This document shows, in pieces, positions 45,029 through 53,783 of a stretch of DNA of 64,000 nucleotides. Numbering within the stretch: the stretch's first letter is position 1; each line of letters opens with the position of its first letter. The position numbers and the translations under genes are program-made. The notes under the pieces were generated by a model, which worked only from the letters and a program-made list of their open reading frames with translations, ran no database searches and was not told the origin of the DNA. Source of the stretch: Kitasatospora sp. Root107 (GTDB taxonomy: Bacteria > Actinomycetota > Actinomycetes > Streptomycetales > Streptomycetaceae); NCBI RefSeq assembly GCF_001424875.1, contig NZ_LMCT01000013.1:14073-78072 (forward strand). The letters are read 5' to 3'.

Positions 45029-45088
45029 TCGCGATCCGATGGGTGTTTACCTGACCGGCGCTTACCGATCGCGATCGGTTCGGTCTTT
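45018..45088. repeat. Direct repeat of the proS 3' end with nested palindromes
   Basis: A 31-nt unit at 45018-45048 is repeated at 45058-45088, exactly 40 nt later, with six differences. Both contain GCGCTTAC and the palindrome GATCGCGATC. The second has the perfect 16-bp palindrome ACCGATCGCGATCGGT (45064-45079). The first copy includes the last codons and stop of proS. Confidence 0.6.
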
Positions 45089-45443
45089 GTGAGTCATCGA
45101 GCACGACTAATGCGGTGCGATTGTTGTACCGCTGACTGACTGTCTGGTGAGACTACTGACCGGTCAACTCCCGGTCGTGCTGAACTAGCGGTACGGTGTA
45201 CGGCCCGTGGCCCTGTCAATTTCGACGCTGCCACGGGCCGTTCGTCTAAGGGGGCAACCGTCCCCGTGGCGATAGCCGAGAGCCTGGCGAGGTTCGCCGG
45301 GCCCAAAGTTGCAGGGGGTTGGTCTTGCGTCAGATACGGGCAGCGCAATTCACGCGCGACAGCGCATTCCTGGGAGTTCGCTGGGAATTCCCGGAGAACA
45401 GGAACTCGCGGAACATCGGCGCTCACTGCATCGTTGGTCTAGC
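45029..45443. other. Intergenic region proS / HExxH gene
   Basis: 415 bp holding the direct repeat (to 45088) and the 12-bp hairpin (45200-45241). A second G/C pair (GGGG..CCCC, about 45250-45265) follows it. Lower G+C than neighbours. I see no gene with a ribosome site. Confidence 0.45.
45200..45241. terminator. Long-looped hairpin (terminator or structured leader)
   Basis: ACGGCCCGTGGC (45200-45211) pairs perfectly with GCCACGGGCCGT (45230-45241), with an 18-nt loop, then TCG. May end proS transcription or be part of the next gene's leader. Confidence 0.5.
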
Positions 45444-46022
45444 GTGAGCACGACACAGCCTCTCGTCCTCGCGGCCGAACTGGCCGCCGCCTGGAGTGAC
45501 ATCCAGGCCCATCACCAGGACCTTCCCGACCTCGCCTCGCCTGAGGCCCTGATCGGCGAGTCCTCCTCCGCCTGCGGCAGCCAGCTCGGCTTCGAGCGAC
45601 TGCTGCACGAAGCCGCTCACGGCCTGGCCGCGGCCCGCGACATCCGTGACACCTCACGGGCCGGGCGCTACCACAACCGGCGTTTCCTGCTGCTCGCCTC
45701 CGAGCTCGGTCTGGCGCACCCGGTCGAGCCGCACGCCAGCAGCGGCTTCTCCCAGGTGACCATGCTGATGGAGACTCAGGAGCGGTACTCGGGAACGATC
45801 GAGCGGCTCGACCGCGCGCTCGGCGCACACCAGCTCGCCGTCAACGGCGAAGGTGGACACCGCGCGTTCCGCGGCCCGGCGGCTCGGCACGGTTCCTCCG
45901 GTGGCGGTGTCCGGGTCAAGGCGATCTGTGGGTGTGGGCGCAACGTCCGGGTGGTGCCGTCGGTGCTCGCTCAGGCGTCGATCGTCTGCGGTGCCTGTCA
46001 GCAGCCGTTCCGGATCGCGTGA
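45444..46022 (+). CDS. Putative zinc metallopeptidase-like protein with C-terminal zinc ribbon
   Basis: 192 residues from GTG 45444. LLHEAAHGLAAARDIRDTSR (near 55) holds an HExxH motif followed by GRYHNRRFLLLASELGL, an arrangement seen in SprT-like and mobile-element-associated proteins. The C-terminus has ICGCGRNVRVVPSVLAQ and IVCGACQQPFRIA, a CxC..CxxC zinc ribbon. The middle is polar (TIERLDRALGAHQLAVNG). No signal peptide, so it would act in the cytoplasm, perhaps on DNA-bound proteins (inference). It lies between proS and rpsP and is probably transcribed alone. Confidence 0.65.
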   Translation: MSTTQPLVLAAELAAAWSDIQAHHQDLPDLASPEALIGESSSACGSQLGFERLLHEAAHGLAAARDIRDTSRAGRYHNRRFLLLASELGLAHPVEPHASSGFSQVTMLMETQERYSGTIERLDRALGAHQLAVNGEGGHRAFRGPAARHGSSGGGVRVKAICGCGRNVRVVPSVLAQASIVCGACQQPFRIA

Positions 46023-46335
46023 CCGTAGTTCCGTCCCGCTTTCCTGCCGGCGCCAGTGCCGGTGCCGGTGTCCCGTCCTGTTCCTGCCGTCCGTCGCCAG
46101 CGGGCTGTGCCGCACGTTCTGCATCACCTGTAGTGCTGAGACTCGGCTCAACCGGGGGCGGGGGCCCTCGGTCGGGCCGACCGGCGCGGTGTGGCAGAAT
46201 GGACAGCTGAGTACTCGGCAGCCGAGCAGGACCCCTCTCTCCTACGGCTGGCGTGTCCCTTGAACGGCCGCCCTCGCAACCCCACGCGGTGGCAGCGGCT
46301 GTTCACCCACGTCAACACCAGGAGAACCCACTCCC
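46023..46335. other. Upstream region of rpsP
   Basis: 313 bp. A CAGAAT hexamer at 46195-46200 is the best -10 candidate for rpsP. A 13-bp palindrome GGTCGGGCCGACC (46170-46182) lies just before it. AGGAG about 10 nt before GTG 46336 serves as ribosome site. No gene seen. Confidence 0.4.
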
Positions 46336-46767
46336 GTGGCAGTCAAGATCAAGCTCAAGCGTCTCGGCAAGATTCGCGCCCCGCACTACCGCATCGTCGT
46401 CGCGGACTCGCGCACCAAGCGTGACGGTCGCGCCATCGAGGAGATCGGCATCTACCAGCCGACCTACAACCCCTCGAAGATCGAGGTCGACACCGACCGC
46501 GCCCAGTACTGGCTGTCCGTCGGCGCCCAGCCGACCGAGCCGGTCCTCGCCATCCTGAAGCTCACCGGTGACTGGCAGAAGTTCAAGGGCCTGCCGGCCC
46601 CGGCCCCGCTGCTGGTGGCCGAGCCCAAGGTCGAGGACTTCTCGCACCTGTTCGCGAAGGCCGTCGCCGGCTTCGAGGACAGCACCACCGGTGTTGCCAT
46701 CACCCCGAAGGCCAAGAAGGCGGACAAGGCCGAGGCTGAGGCCGACGCCGCTTCCACCGAGGCCTGA
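46336..46767 (+). CDS. rpsP: 30S ribosomal protein S16
   Basis: 143 residues: [20 protein letters not shown], then [19 protein letters not shown] and [20 protein letters not shown], the S16 core of about 85 residues. A C-terminal extension of about 60 residues is Ala/Glu/Lys-rich ([19 protein letters not shown]), longer than in E. coli but normal for actinobacteria. GTG start. khpA begins 2 nt later. Confidence 0.96.
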   Translation: MAVKIKLKRLGKIRAPHYRIVVADSRTKRDGRAIEEIGIYQPTYNPSKIEVDTDRAQYWLSVGAQPTEPVLAILKLTGDWQKFKGLPAPAPLLVAEPKVEDFSHLFAKAVAGFEDSTTGVAITPKAKKADKAEAEADAASTEA

Positions 46768-46769
46768 GC

Positions 46770-47009
46770 GTGATCGAGGACGCCCTCGACCACTTGGTCA
46801 AGGGCATCGTCGAGCACCCCGACGAGGTGCAGGTGCGTTCGCGCAACCTGCGTCGGGGCAACACCATCGAGGTGCGCGTGCACCCCGATGACCTCGGCAA
46901 GGTGATCGGCCGGGGCGGCCGAACGGCTCGCGCTCTGCGCACCGTGGTCGGCGCCCTCGGCGGTCGCAACGTCCGGGTCGACCTGGTCGACGTGGACAGC
47001 ATTCGCTGA
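46770..47009 (+). CDS. khpA: KH-domain RNA-binding protein KhpA
   Basis: 79 residues: MIEDALDHLVKGIVEHPDEV, then GNTIEVRVHPDDLGKVIGRG with the RNA-binding loop GRGG (near 48), and NVRVDLVDVDSIR at the end. The usual gene between rpsP and rimM. It is thought to act with KhpB in post-transcriptional control. GTG start 2 nt after rpsP. A strong hairpin follows. Confidence 0.94.
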   Translation: MIEDALDHLVKGIVEHPDEVQVRSRNLRRGNTIEVRVHPDDLGKVIGRGGRTARALRTVVGALGGRNVRVDLVDVDSIR

Positions 47010-47030
47010 CGCTCGACCGTCAGGTTTCTG

Positions 47031-47065
47031 GGACCGGCCGGGACGCATGTCGTCCCGGCCGGTCC
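47031..47065. terminator. Strong terminator splitting khpA from rimM
   Basis: Perfect 15-bp stem GGACCGGCCGGGACG (47031-47045) with CGTCCCGGCCGGTCC (47051-47065), CATGT loop, then TTCTGCATTT. Confidence 0.85.
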
Positions 47066-47228
47066 TTCTGCATTTCCGGGCCGGACGGTGCTGGTTTCCC
47101 CGGGCTTTGCCGGGGTGTCGCCTGCGCTGCTCTTCGTTTCCCGTCCTGCTCGGCTCTCTCGCCATTCACCGTCTTTCGGCTCACCGGACCCAACGCATCG
47201 CCGGTACAGATTCAGGAGAACGATCACC

Positions 47229-47855
47229 GTGCAGCTCGTCGTCGGCAAGATCGGCCGTGCCCACGGCATCAGGGGGGACGTCAGTGTCGAGGTCCGTACC
47301 GACGAACCCGAACTGCGGCTCGGGCCCGGCGCGGTCCTGCTCACCGACCCGGCCACGGTCGGCCCGCTGACCATCGAGTCGGGCAAGGTGCACAGCGGCC
47401 GGCTGCTGCTGCGCTTCGCGGGGGTGAACGACCGCAACGCCGCCGAGGCGCTGCGCGGCACCATGCTGATCGCGGAGATCGACCCGGAGGATCGGCCGGA
47501 CGATCCCGAGGAGTTCTACGACCACCAGCTGATCGGCCTGGACGTGGTGCTGCTCGACGGCACCCTGGTGGGCGAACTCAGCGAGGTGGTCCACCTGCCG
47601 TACCAGGACCTGCTGACCGTCACCCGGCCGGACGGGACCGAGGTGCTGGTGCCGTTCGTCACCCGGATCGTGCCGACCATCGACCTGGAGAACCAGCGGG
47701 CCGTCATCGACCCGCCGCCCGGGCTGATCGACCCGGCGGAGGCTGTGGTGGTCCGCTCGGACGATGCGGATGACGCGGATGATGTTGCTGGTTCTGAGGG
47801 TGCGGCCGGCACCGCGGCCGACGACGCGTCAGACGAGGGCGGTGCGCGCGGGTGA
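47229..47855 (+). CDS. rimM: 16S rRNA processing protein RimM
   Basis: Helps mature the 30S head. 208 residues. The N domain starts [20 protein letters not shown], and the PRC-barrel part has [18 protein letters not shown] and [20 protein letters not shown]. An acidic, repetitive tail ([15 protein letters not shown]) follows. GTG 47229 is preferred, with AGGAGAA upstream; residues further upstream are not conserved. Its stop overlaps trmD by 4 nt. The 219 nt between khpA and rimM hold a terminator, so a separate promoter is likely. Confidence 0.94.
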   Translation: MQLVVGKIGRAHGIRGDVSVEVRTDEPELRLGPGAVLLTDPATVGPLTIESGKVHSGRLLLRFAGVNDRNAAEALRGTMLIAEIDPEDRPDDPEEFYDHQLIGLDVVLLDGTLVGELSEVVHLPYQDLLTVTRPDGTEVLVPFVTRIVPTIDLENQRAVIDPPPGLIDPAEAVVVRSDDADDADDVAGSEGAAGTAADDASDEGGARG

Positions 47856-48679
47856 GTGAGATGCGGATCGACGTCGTCACGATCTTTCCGGAGTACCTGG
47901 AGCCGCTGAACGTCTCGCTGGTCGGCAAGGCCAGGGCCCGCGGCCAGCTCGACGTGCACCTGCACGATCTGCGCTCGTGGACCACGGACATTCATCGCAC
48001 GGTCGACGACACCCCGTACGGCGGGGGCCCCGGCATGGTGATGAAGCCGGAGCCGTGGGGGGCGGCGCTGGACGCGGTGCTCGCCGGGGGGCCGGAGGGC
48101 GAGGTCCCGACCCTGGTGGTGCCGACGCCGAGCGGGCGGCCGTTCACGCAGGAACTGGCCCAGGAACTGGCCGGACGGCCGTGGCTGGCCTTCGCTCCCG
48201 CGCGGTACGAGGGAATCGACCGCCGGGTGATCGAGGAGGCCGCCACCCGGATGCCGGTGGTCGAGGCTTCGATCGGCGACTACGTGCTGGCCGGTGGCGA
48301 GGTCGCGGTGCTGGTGATGGTCGAGGCGATCGCCCGGCTGCTGCCCGGTGTGCTCGGCAACGCCGAGTCGCACCGGGACGACTCCTTCGCCCCTGGCGCG
48401 ATGGCGGATCTGCTGGAGGGGCCGGTCTACACGAAGCCGGCCGAGTGGCGTGGGCGCGAGGTGCCGGAGGTGCTGCTCAGCGGTCACCACGGCAAGATCG
48501 CCCGCTGGCGACGGGAGCAGGCGTTCGCCCGGACCTTGGCCAACCGGCCGGACCTGGTCGAGCGCTGGGAGCTCGGCGCCTTCGACAAGAGGGAGCGCGA
48601 GGCGCTCAGCATCCTGGGGCTTGCCTGGGACGAGAGCCTCGGCCGATTTCGGTCTCTGGCGGAAGCTGTGGAAGAATAG
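47852..48679 (+). CDS. trmD: tRNA (guanine(37)-N(1))-methyltransferase TrmD
   Basis: SAM-dependent m1G37 methylation of tRNA; prevents frameshifts. 275 residues. [36 protein letters not shown], and the trefoil-knot SAM site [20 protein letters not shown]. The C-terminal domain has [16 protein letters not shown]. The GTG start (MSEMRIDVV) overlaps the rimM stop; the inner ATG three codons on is an alternative. Confidence 0.96.
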   Translation: MSEMRIDVVTIFPEYLEPLNVSLVGKARARGQLDVHLHDLRSWTTDIHRTVDDTPYGGGPGMVMKPEPWGAALDAVLAGGPEGEVPTLVVPTPSGRPFTQELAQELAGRPWLAFAPARYEGIDRRVIEEAATRMPVVEASIGDYVLAGGEVAVLVMVEAIARLLPGVLGNAESHRDDSFAPGAMADLLEGPVYTKPAEWRGREVPEVLLSGHHGKIARWRREQAFARTLANRPDLVERWELGAFDKREREALSILGLAWDESLGRFRSLAEAVEE

Positions 48680-48832
48680 GCGACTGTTGTCTGCCGTCGG
48701 ACTTCCCTTGTGGAAGTCGGTGGAGCGTTGCCCCCGCCACGGGGGGACCATCGCGAACCGAAGCGGCCCGCAGCACACCCCATTGTGACGAACTTCCGTG
48801 GGCGGCCCGTGGCGCCTGCGATGGAGAGCAAA

Positions 48833-49183
48833 ATGAGCAACAAGCTCGCTGCTGTCGACGTGGCTTCGCTGCGCGACGACATCCCGGCCTTCCGCGCTGG
48901 TGACACCCTGAAGGTTCACGTCCGGGTCATCGAGGGCAGCCGCTCCCGTGTCCAGGTCTTCCAGGGCGTCGTCATCCGCCGCCACGGCGCCGGCATCGGT
49001 GAGACCTTCACCGTTCGCAAGGTGTCCTTCAACGTCGGCGTGGAGCGCACCTTCCCGGTGCACACCCCGGTCGTCGAGAAGATCGAGGTCGTGACCCGCG
49101 GTGCGGTTCGCCGCGCCAAGCTGTACTACCTGCGTGACCTCCGCGGCAAGGCCGCGAAGATCAAGGAGAAGCGCGACCGCTGA
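48833..49183 (+). CDS. rplS: 50S ribosomal protein L19
   Basis: 116 residues: [20 protein letters not shown], then [38 protein letters not shown] and [20 protein letters not shown] 48833 lies 4-8 nt after GGAGAGC; an in-frame ATG 4 codons upstream overlaps that ribosome site and is rejected. The 153-nt gap after trmD likely has its own leader. First signal-peptidase gene is 77 nt downstream. Confidence 0.96.
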   Translation: MSNKLAAVDVASLRDDIPAFRAGDTLKVHVRVIEGSRSRVQVFQGVVIRRHGAGIGETFTVRKVSFNVGVERTFPVHTPVVEKIEVVTRGAVRRAKLYYLRDLRGKAAKIKEKRDR

Positions 49184-49260
49184 TCCGCTGACCCCGGCCC
49201 TGGCCAGGGGTTCAGTACGCTCGGGTCGGGTGGAGTCCCTTCGGGATAGGCTCTGCCCCG

Positions 49261-50136
49261 ATGAGCACGCAAGAACCAGTCGCGGACCGCGACGGCAGCG
49301 CCGCACCTTCGGGTGCGGACGGACTGGAGGGTGGCGCCAGTGCAGCTCCTGGAGGCGACGTCGGAACCTCCGCCGGACCCGCTGAACCAGACCGGTCCGC
49401 CGATAGCGCTGAAGCGGCTGAGGGATCAGGAGAGGCGGGGGGAACCGACGAAAGCGGCTCCGAGCTTCCGAGACGGTGGTCCGCACGTGACCTCCTACGG
49501 ATCGTCGCGGTCTGCGTCCTGACGCTGATGCTGGTCAACGCGTTCGTCGCCCGGCCGTTCGCGGTGCCGTCCGCCTCGATGGAGAACACACTGCGACCGG
49601 GGGACCGGTTGGTGGTGAACCAGCTCGCCTATGCATTCGGCGGGCACGTCCGCCGGGGCGAGGTGGTGGTCTTTGACGGAACGGGCTCCTTCCTGCCTTA
49701 CGCGGAGGAGACGCCGGCTGTGCGACGCTTCCTGTCGGCCGTGGGGCTCGGTTCCGGGAACGGCTCGGTGTACGTGAAGCGTGTGGTCGGCATCGGGGGT
49801 GACCGGGTGACGTGCTGTGGGGCGGATGGGCGGCTCAAGGTCAACGGGGTGCCGTTGGATGAGTCGGCCTACCTCTACCCGGGTGACGCTCCCTCAGCGG
49901 TGCGGTTCGACGTGGTGGTCCCGGCCGGGAAGCTCTGGGTGATGGGGGATCACCGGAGCGATTCCCGGGACTCGCGGGATCATCTGGGAGAGCCGGGCGG
50001 TGGGTTCGTGCCCGAGAAGAGGGTGATTGGGCGGGCGGACTGGGTTGTCTTCCCGATCGGCCGCTGGACGTCGTTGGACCGGCCCGTGAGCTTCGCTGCG
50101 GTGGAGGGGATGGGTGGCCATGGGGGACAGAGGTAG
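49261..50136 (+). CDS. lepB: Type I signal peptidase (first of four)
   Basis: Cleaves signal peptides outside the membrane. 291 residues. A long acidic/Ala/Gly-rich cytoplasmic N-terminus (1-75), one membrane helix (about 78-97, LLRIVAVCVLTLMLVNAFVA), then the catalytic Ser in VPSASMENTLRPGD and Lys in YVKRVVGIGGDRV. Box E is VMGDHRSDSRDSRDH. Unlike the other three copies, the C-terminus (SFAAVEGMGGHGGQR) has no second membrane helix. The 3' end overlaps the next gene by 23 nt. Confidence 0.93.
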   Translation: MSTQEPVADRDGSAAPSGADGLEGGASAAPGGDVGTSAGPAEPDRSADSAEAAEGSGEAGGTDESGSELPRRWSARDLLRIVAVCVLTLMLVNAFVARPFAVPSASMENTLRPGDRLVVNQLAYAFGGHVRRGEVVVFDGTGSFLPYAEETPAVRRFLSAVGLGSGNGSVYVKRVVGIGGDRVTCCGADGRLKVNGVPLDESAYLYPGDAPSAVRFDVVVPAGKLWVMGDHRSDSRDSRDHLGEPGGGFVPEKRVIGRADWVVFPIGRWTSLDRPVSFAAVEGMGGHGGQR

Positions 50137-51136
50137 AGCCAGGACCGCCACCACCCCGACGGCTGTCGATGACCAGGCCGCTGTCCTGGTGACGCCGGTC
50201 GGACCGACGGGGACGGGAGTGACGGCCCCTCCGGCCCGAGGCCGCGCGGAGCGGCGAAGGTCCGCCCGTCGGGCCGCTCGGCGTAGGCGCCGGTCGTTGC
50301 TTCGCGAGATTCCGCTGATAGCCGTGGCTGCGTTGCTGATCGCCCTGGTGCTCAAGACTTTTGCGGTTCAGGTCTTCGTGATCCCCTCGCCGTCGATGGA
50401 GCAGACCATCCTGATCGGCGACCGGGTGCTGGTGGACAAGCTGACGCCGTGGTTCGGCAGCCAGCCGAGCCGGGGCGAGATCGTGGTCTTCAAGGACCCG
50501 GGCGGCTGGCTCGAGCCGGTCCACAAGTCCGAGCAGGACAACTTCGCGCTGCGAGGTGCCAAGCAGGCACTCTCCTACGTCGGGTTGATGCCGTCGGACG
50601 ATGAGCAGGATCTGATCAAGCGCGTGATCGGTGTGCCCGGCGACACCATTGAGTGCTGTGACGCCAACGGCCGACTGACAGTCAACGGCACACCACTGGA
50701 GGAGCCTTACCTCGCGCCAGGGAACGTGCCGTCGAAGCAGCCGTTCAAAGTCACTGTCCCGGCAGGGCGGTTGTGGGTGATGGGGGATCACCGGGATCTC
50801 TCCGCCGACTCCCGTTACCACCTGACCGAGGCCGGCCAGGGCACTATTCCGATGGACAACGTGGTGGGCCGCGCGTTCGTGATCGCCTGGCCGGTTCAGC
50901 GAATCGGTCAACTCGGTGTTCCCGCCTCCCTGTCGGCGCTTCCTGTGCGGACCGAGGCGTTCGGGCGTAGCGTTCCGGGGGCGAGTGGATACCCGAGCGA
51001 GTCTGATCGGGCTAAATCGCCTGGAACTCAACCGGATCTTGCAGAACCTCCGCTCGTTATGGGTGTGTTGGGCGTCATCCCGCTCCTCGTGCGGCCCAGG
51101 CGCGCGCGAGTGCGGCGCGCGCCGCCCGTCGGCTGA
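50114..51136 (+). CDS. lepB: Type I signal peptidase (second of four)
   Basis: 340 residues. A very basic N-terminus (GRAERRRSARRAARRRRRS), membrane helix LIAVAALLIALVLKTFAVQV, Ser in IPSPSMEQTILIGD, Lys in LIKRVIGVPGDTIECC, box E VMGDHRDLSADSRYH. A C-terminal helix (VMGVLGVIPLLVRP) follows a longer polar tail than in the next copy. GTG 50114 lies 4 nt after GGAGGGG; ATG 50120 is the alternative. It overlaps the first copy, so translation is coupled. Confidence 0.92.
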   Translation: MAMGDRGRARTATTPTAVDDQAAVLVTPVGPTGTGVTAPPARGRAERRRSARRAARRRRRSLLREIPLIAVAALLIALVLKTFAVQVFVIPSPSMEQTILIGDRVLVDKLTPWFGSQPSRGEIVVFKDPGGWLEPVHKSEQDNFALRGAKQALSYVGLMPSDDEQDLIKRVIGVPGDTIECCDANGRLTVNGTPLEEPYLAPGNVPSKQPFKVTVPAGRLWVMGDHRDLSADSRYHLTEAGQGTIPMDNVVGRAFVIAWPVQRIGQLGVPASLSALPVRTEAFGRSVPGASGYPSESDRAKSPGTQPDLAEPPLVMGVLGVIPLLVRPRRARVRRAPPVG

Positions 51137-51373
51137 TTCGCCCGTCCTGCCGTGTGGGAGCACGGGCGTCGTGGCCTGGAGTGGTAGAGAAGTGCTGGAG
51201 TGCTCGGTGTACGGTCCGATCGCCTCCGGAGGCTGTGCTGGTGTGCCGGTATCAGATCGCCCTGTGACGGGCAGAGCTGATGCGGGCTGACGGTCGGTCA
51301 CAGAACGTGGTGCCCGCTGTGCGGCACTGTGAGCGCGGGCGCGCAGGCGTCCGCACAGCAGGGAGGAGATGTT

Positions 51374-52279
51374 GTGGGGGATCTGGTGATCGGTGCCCGT
51401 TCCGGGGGCCCTGAGCCCGAGGGCGAAGGCGCTGAGCAGTTGGACGGCTCCGACCGGTCCGCGGACGCCGCTTCGGCGGCCTCGGCCGATGACGAGGCAG
51501 GGAGTTCCAAGAAGAAGAAGCCAAAGCAGCGTTCCTTCTGGAAGGAACTTCCGATCCTGGTCGGAATCGCGCTGATTCTGGCTCTCGTGATCAAGACCTT
51601 CTTCGTCCAGGCGTTCTCCATCCCCTCGGGATCGATGCAGAACACCCTGCAGATCGGCGACCGGGTGCTGGTCGACAAGCTGACGCCCTGGTTCGGCGCC
51701 GAGCCCGAGCGCGGCGAGGTCGTGGTCTTCCACGACCCGGGCGGCTGGCTGAGCGACGAGCCGGCCCAGCAGAGCGACAACGCCTTTGTCCGCGGCGTGC
51801 AGGACGTACTCAGCTTTGTCGGGCTGATGCCTTCGGCGAACGAGAAGGACCTGATCAAGCGGGTTATCGCGGTCGGCGGGGACACGGTCGAATGCCAGGG
51901 CAGTGGGCCGGTCAAGGTGAACGGGATCGCGCTCGACGAGCCGTACATCTTCCCCGGCAACACCCCGTGCGGGGACAAGCCGTTCGGGCCGGTCCAGGTG
52001 CCGGACAACCGGATCTGGGTGATGGGCGACCATCGGGCCGACTCGCTCGACTCGCGGTTCCACCAGGACCAGCCCGGTGGCGGCACCGTGCCCGTGGACA
52101 ACGTGGTGGGACGGGCCTTCGTGGTGGCCTGGCCGATCAGCAACTGGGCGACGCTGCCGGTGCCGGACACCTTCGACCAGAAGGGGCTTGCGGCTGCAGC
52201 ACTGCCCTACGCGCCGCCCGCGGCCGGTGCGGCGATCGCACTGCCTGCGGTCTGGTGGCTGCGGCGTTACCGCCGCTGA
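51374..52279 (+). CDS. lepB: Type I signal peptidase (third of four)
   Basis: 301 residues from GTG 51374 with GGGAGGAG 5 nt upstream; an earlier in-frame start is inferior. An acidic then basic N-terminus (SSKKKKPKQRSFW), membrane helix PILVGIALILALVIKTFFVQ, Ser in IPSGSMQNTLQIGD, Lys in LIKRVIAVGGDTVEC, box E VMGDHRADSLDSRFH, and a C-terminal helix ending WWLRRYRR. Catalytic core closely resembles the second copy (RVLVDKLTPWFG in both), pointing to a recent duplication. 237 nt separate it from the second copy. Confidence 0.93.
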   Translation: MGDLVIGARSGGPEPEGEGAEQLDGSDRSADAASAASADDEAGSSKKKKPKQRSFWKELPILVGIALILALVIKTFFVQAFSIPSGSMQNTLQIGDRVLVDKLTPWFGAEPERGEVVVFHDPGGWLSDEPAQQSDNAFVRGVQDVLSFVGLMPSANEKDLIKRVIAVGGDTVECQGSGPVKVNGIALDEPYIFPGNTPCGDKPFGPVQVPDNRIWVMGDHRADSLDSRFHQDQPGGGTVPVDNVVGRAFVVAWPISNWATLPVPDTFDQKGLAAAALPYAPPAAGAAIALPAVWWLRRYRR

Positions 52280-52432
52280 CCTCTCCGGCTGCTGCCGATG
52301 AGGTGAAGCAGGGTCTTGCGCGGGCCGTGGTACTGGCGAGTAATCTGCTCGCACGTGCCACGGCCCGCCGGCTTTCCCGGACCCGCCGTGGCCCACCCGC
52401 GCGGGCTGCGGGTCGACCTGGAGGTGGCGGCG

Positions 52433-53176
52433 ATGAGCGACGTGATGACCCCGAGGGCTGCCCCGCCGCGTCCGGCGAAGGCCGGGCGCAGTGTCGGGGC
52501 CCTGGTCCAGGGGTTGGTGATCGGGATCGGCTTCGTGCTCCTCGTGGGAGCGTTCGGGGCGCTCGCCGTGCAGTACCGGCCGTACCGGATCCCGACCCAG
52601 TCGATGACCCCGACCCTGACCACGGGTGACACGGTGCTGGCCCGGTCGGTCGGCGGCGACTCGGTGGGCCGAGGGGACATCGTGGTCTTCCAGAGCCAGC
52701 TCTGGGGCAATGTCCCGATGGTCAAGCGGGTGGTCGCGGTCAGCGGTGACACTGTGGTCTGCTGTGACGCGCAGCATCGGCTGGTGGTGAACGACCACCC
52801 GATCGACGAGCCGTACCTGGCAAAGCAGCAGCTCAACGACAAGCTGTTCACCACCGTTGTGCCGCCGGGGAGGCTCTTTCTGATGGGCGACAACCGGGAC
52901 GCCTCGCTCGACTCCCGGAGCCACCTCGACCTGGCGGGCGGCACGGTGGCGACCACCGAGGTGCTCGGACGTGTCGAGGGGACGGTCTGGCCTGCCGACC
53001 GGGCTGGGCTGAGCGAGCGTACGGTGGCCTTCGACGGGCTGGCCGGCCCGACGGCCGCGAAGCCTGGACTGCTCGGGCCCGCCGCGATCACGATGGCGAC
53101 CGGTGCGGCGATGATCGTGTTGGCCTCGCTGGTGGGCGGTCTTGCCTCGCTGGCCCGACGGTTCCGACGGGGTTGA
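52433..53176 (+). CDS. lepB: Type I signal peptidase (fourth of four)
   Basis: 247 residues from ATG 52433, with GGAGG upstream. Membrane helix LVQGLVIGIGFVLLVGAFGA, Ser in IPTQSMTPTLTTGD, Lys in MVKRVVAVSGDTVVCC, box E LMGDNRDASLDSRSH, and a C-terminal helix (ITMATGAAMIVLASLVGGLA). The most divergent of the four; shorter loop between Ser and Lys motifs. Followed by the Nudix gene after 70 nt. Confidence 0.92.
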   Translation: MSDVMTPRAAPPRPAKAGRSVGALVQGLVIGIGFVLLVGAFGALAVQYRPYRIPTQSMTPTLTTGDTVLARSVGGDSVGRGDIVVFQSQLWGNVPMVKRVVAVSGDTVVCCDAQHRLVVNDHPIDEPYLAKQQLNDKLFTTVVPPGRLFLMGDNRDASLDSRSHLDLAGGTVATTEVLGRVEGTVWPADRAGLSERTVAFDGLAGPTAAKPGLLGPAAITMATGAAMIVLASLVGGLASLARRFRRG

Positions 53177-53246
53177 CCGGCAGCAGCAACAACAGGCGCA
53201 GCAGGAACGTCGGGGCGATCCAGGGGACTGCGCGGAGGAGTCGGCG

Positions 53247-53783
53247 ATGGCGGTGGAACGGCGCCGGGCGGCGCGAGTCCTGCTGTTGGACGAGGCGGAC
53301 CGGTTGCTGCTCTTCCGGGGCACGGATCCGGCGGTGCCCGGAGTGTTCTGGTGGTTCACCCCCGGCGGGGGAGTGGAACCGGGCGAGGAGCTGCGCGCTG
53401 CGGCGTTGCGTGAGCTTGCCGAGGAGACCGGCTTGACCGGAGTGGAGCTCGGACCGGTGGTGGCATACGACACGGTGTCCTTCTCCTATCTGGAGCAGCA
53501 GTACGAGCAGGATCAGTGGTTCTTTCCGGCTCGTACGCGTGAGACCGAACTGAGCATGCCGGAGGCAGCTGCGGCCGAGGAGCATGCCCAACTGCTGACG
53601 GCGCGATGGTGGACGGTGGCGGAACTTCGGGAGACCGAGGAGATGGTCTACCCGTTCGAGCTGGCGGATCTGGTCGAGCGGCTGCTGGCGGACAGCCCGC
53701 CAGTCCGGCCGGTACGGCTCTGCGGAAGGGCCGGGTGGTCCACAATGGGGTGGACGTATCGAGTTGAGGGGACACCTGGATGA
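53247..53783 (+). CDS. Nudix hydrolase
   Basis: 178 residues from ATG 53247 with GGAGGAG upstream. The Nudix box (about 53-75) is complete: GGGVEPGEELRAAALRE then LAEETG. VFWWFTPGGG precedes it. Later QDQWFFPARTRETEL and ARWWTVAEL fit MutT/NUDT-type enzymes acting on nucleoside diphosphates linked to X. The substrate is unknown. Its stop overlaps the DUF2469 start (ATGA). Confidence 0.88.
   Translation: MAVERRRAARVLLLDEADRLLLFRGTDPAVPGVFWWFTPGGGVEPGEELRAAALRELAEETGLTGVELGPVVAYDTVSFSYLEQQYEQDQWFFPARTRETELSMPEAAAAEEHAQLLTARWWTVAELRETEEMVYPFELADLVERLLADSPPVRPVRLCGRAGWSTMGWTYRVEGTPG

Noticed and set aside
49198..49209. 12-bp palindrome CCCTGGCCAGGG after rplS
   Set aside because: No loop and no T run; too short and GC-rich to separate from chance.
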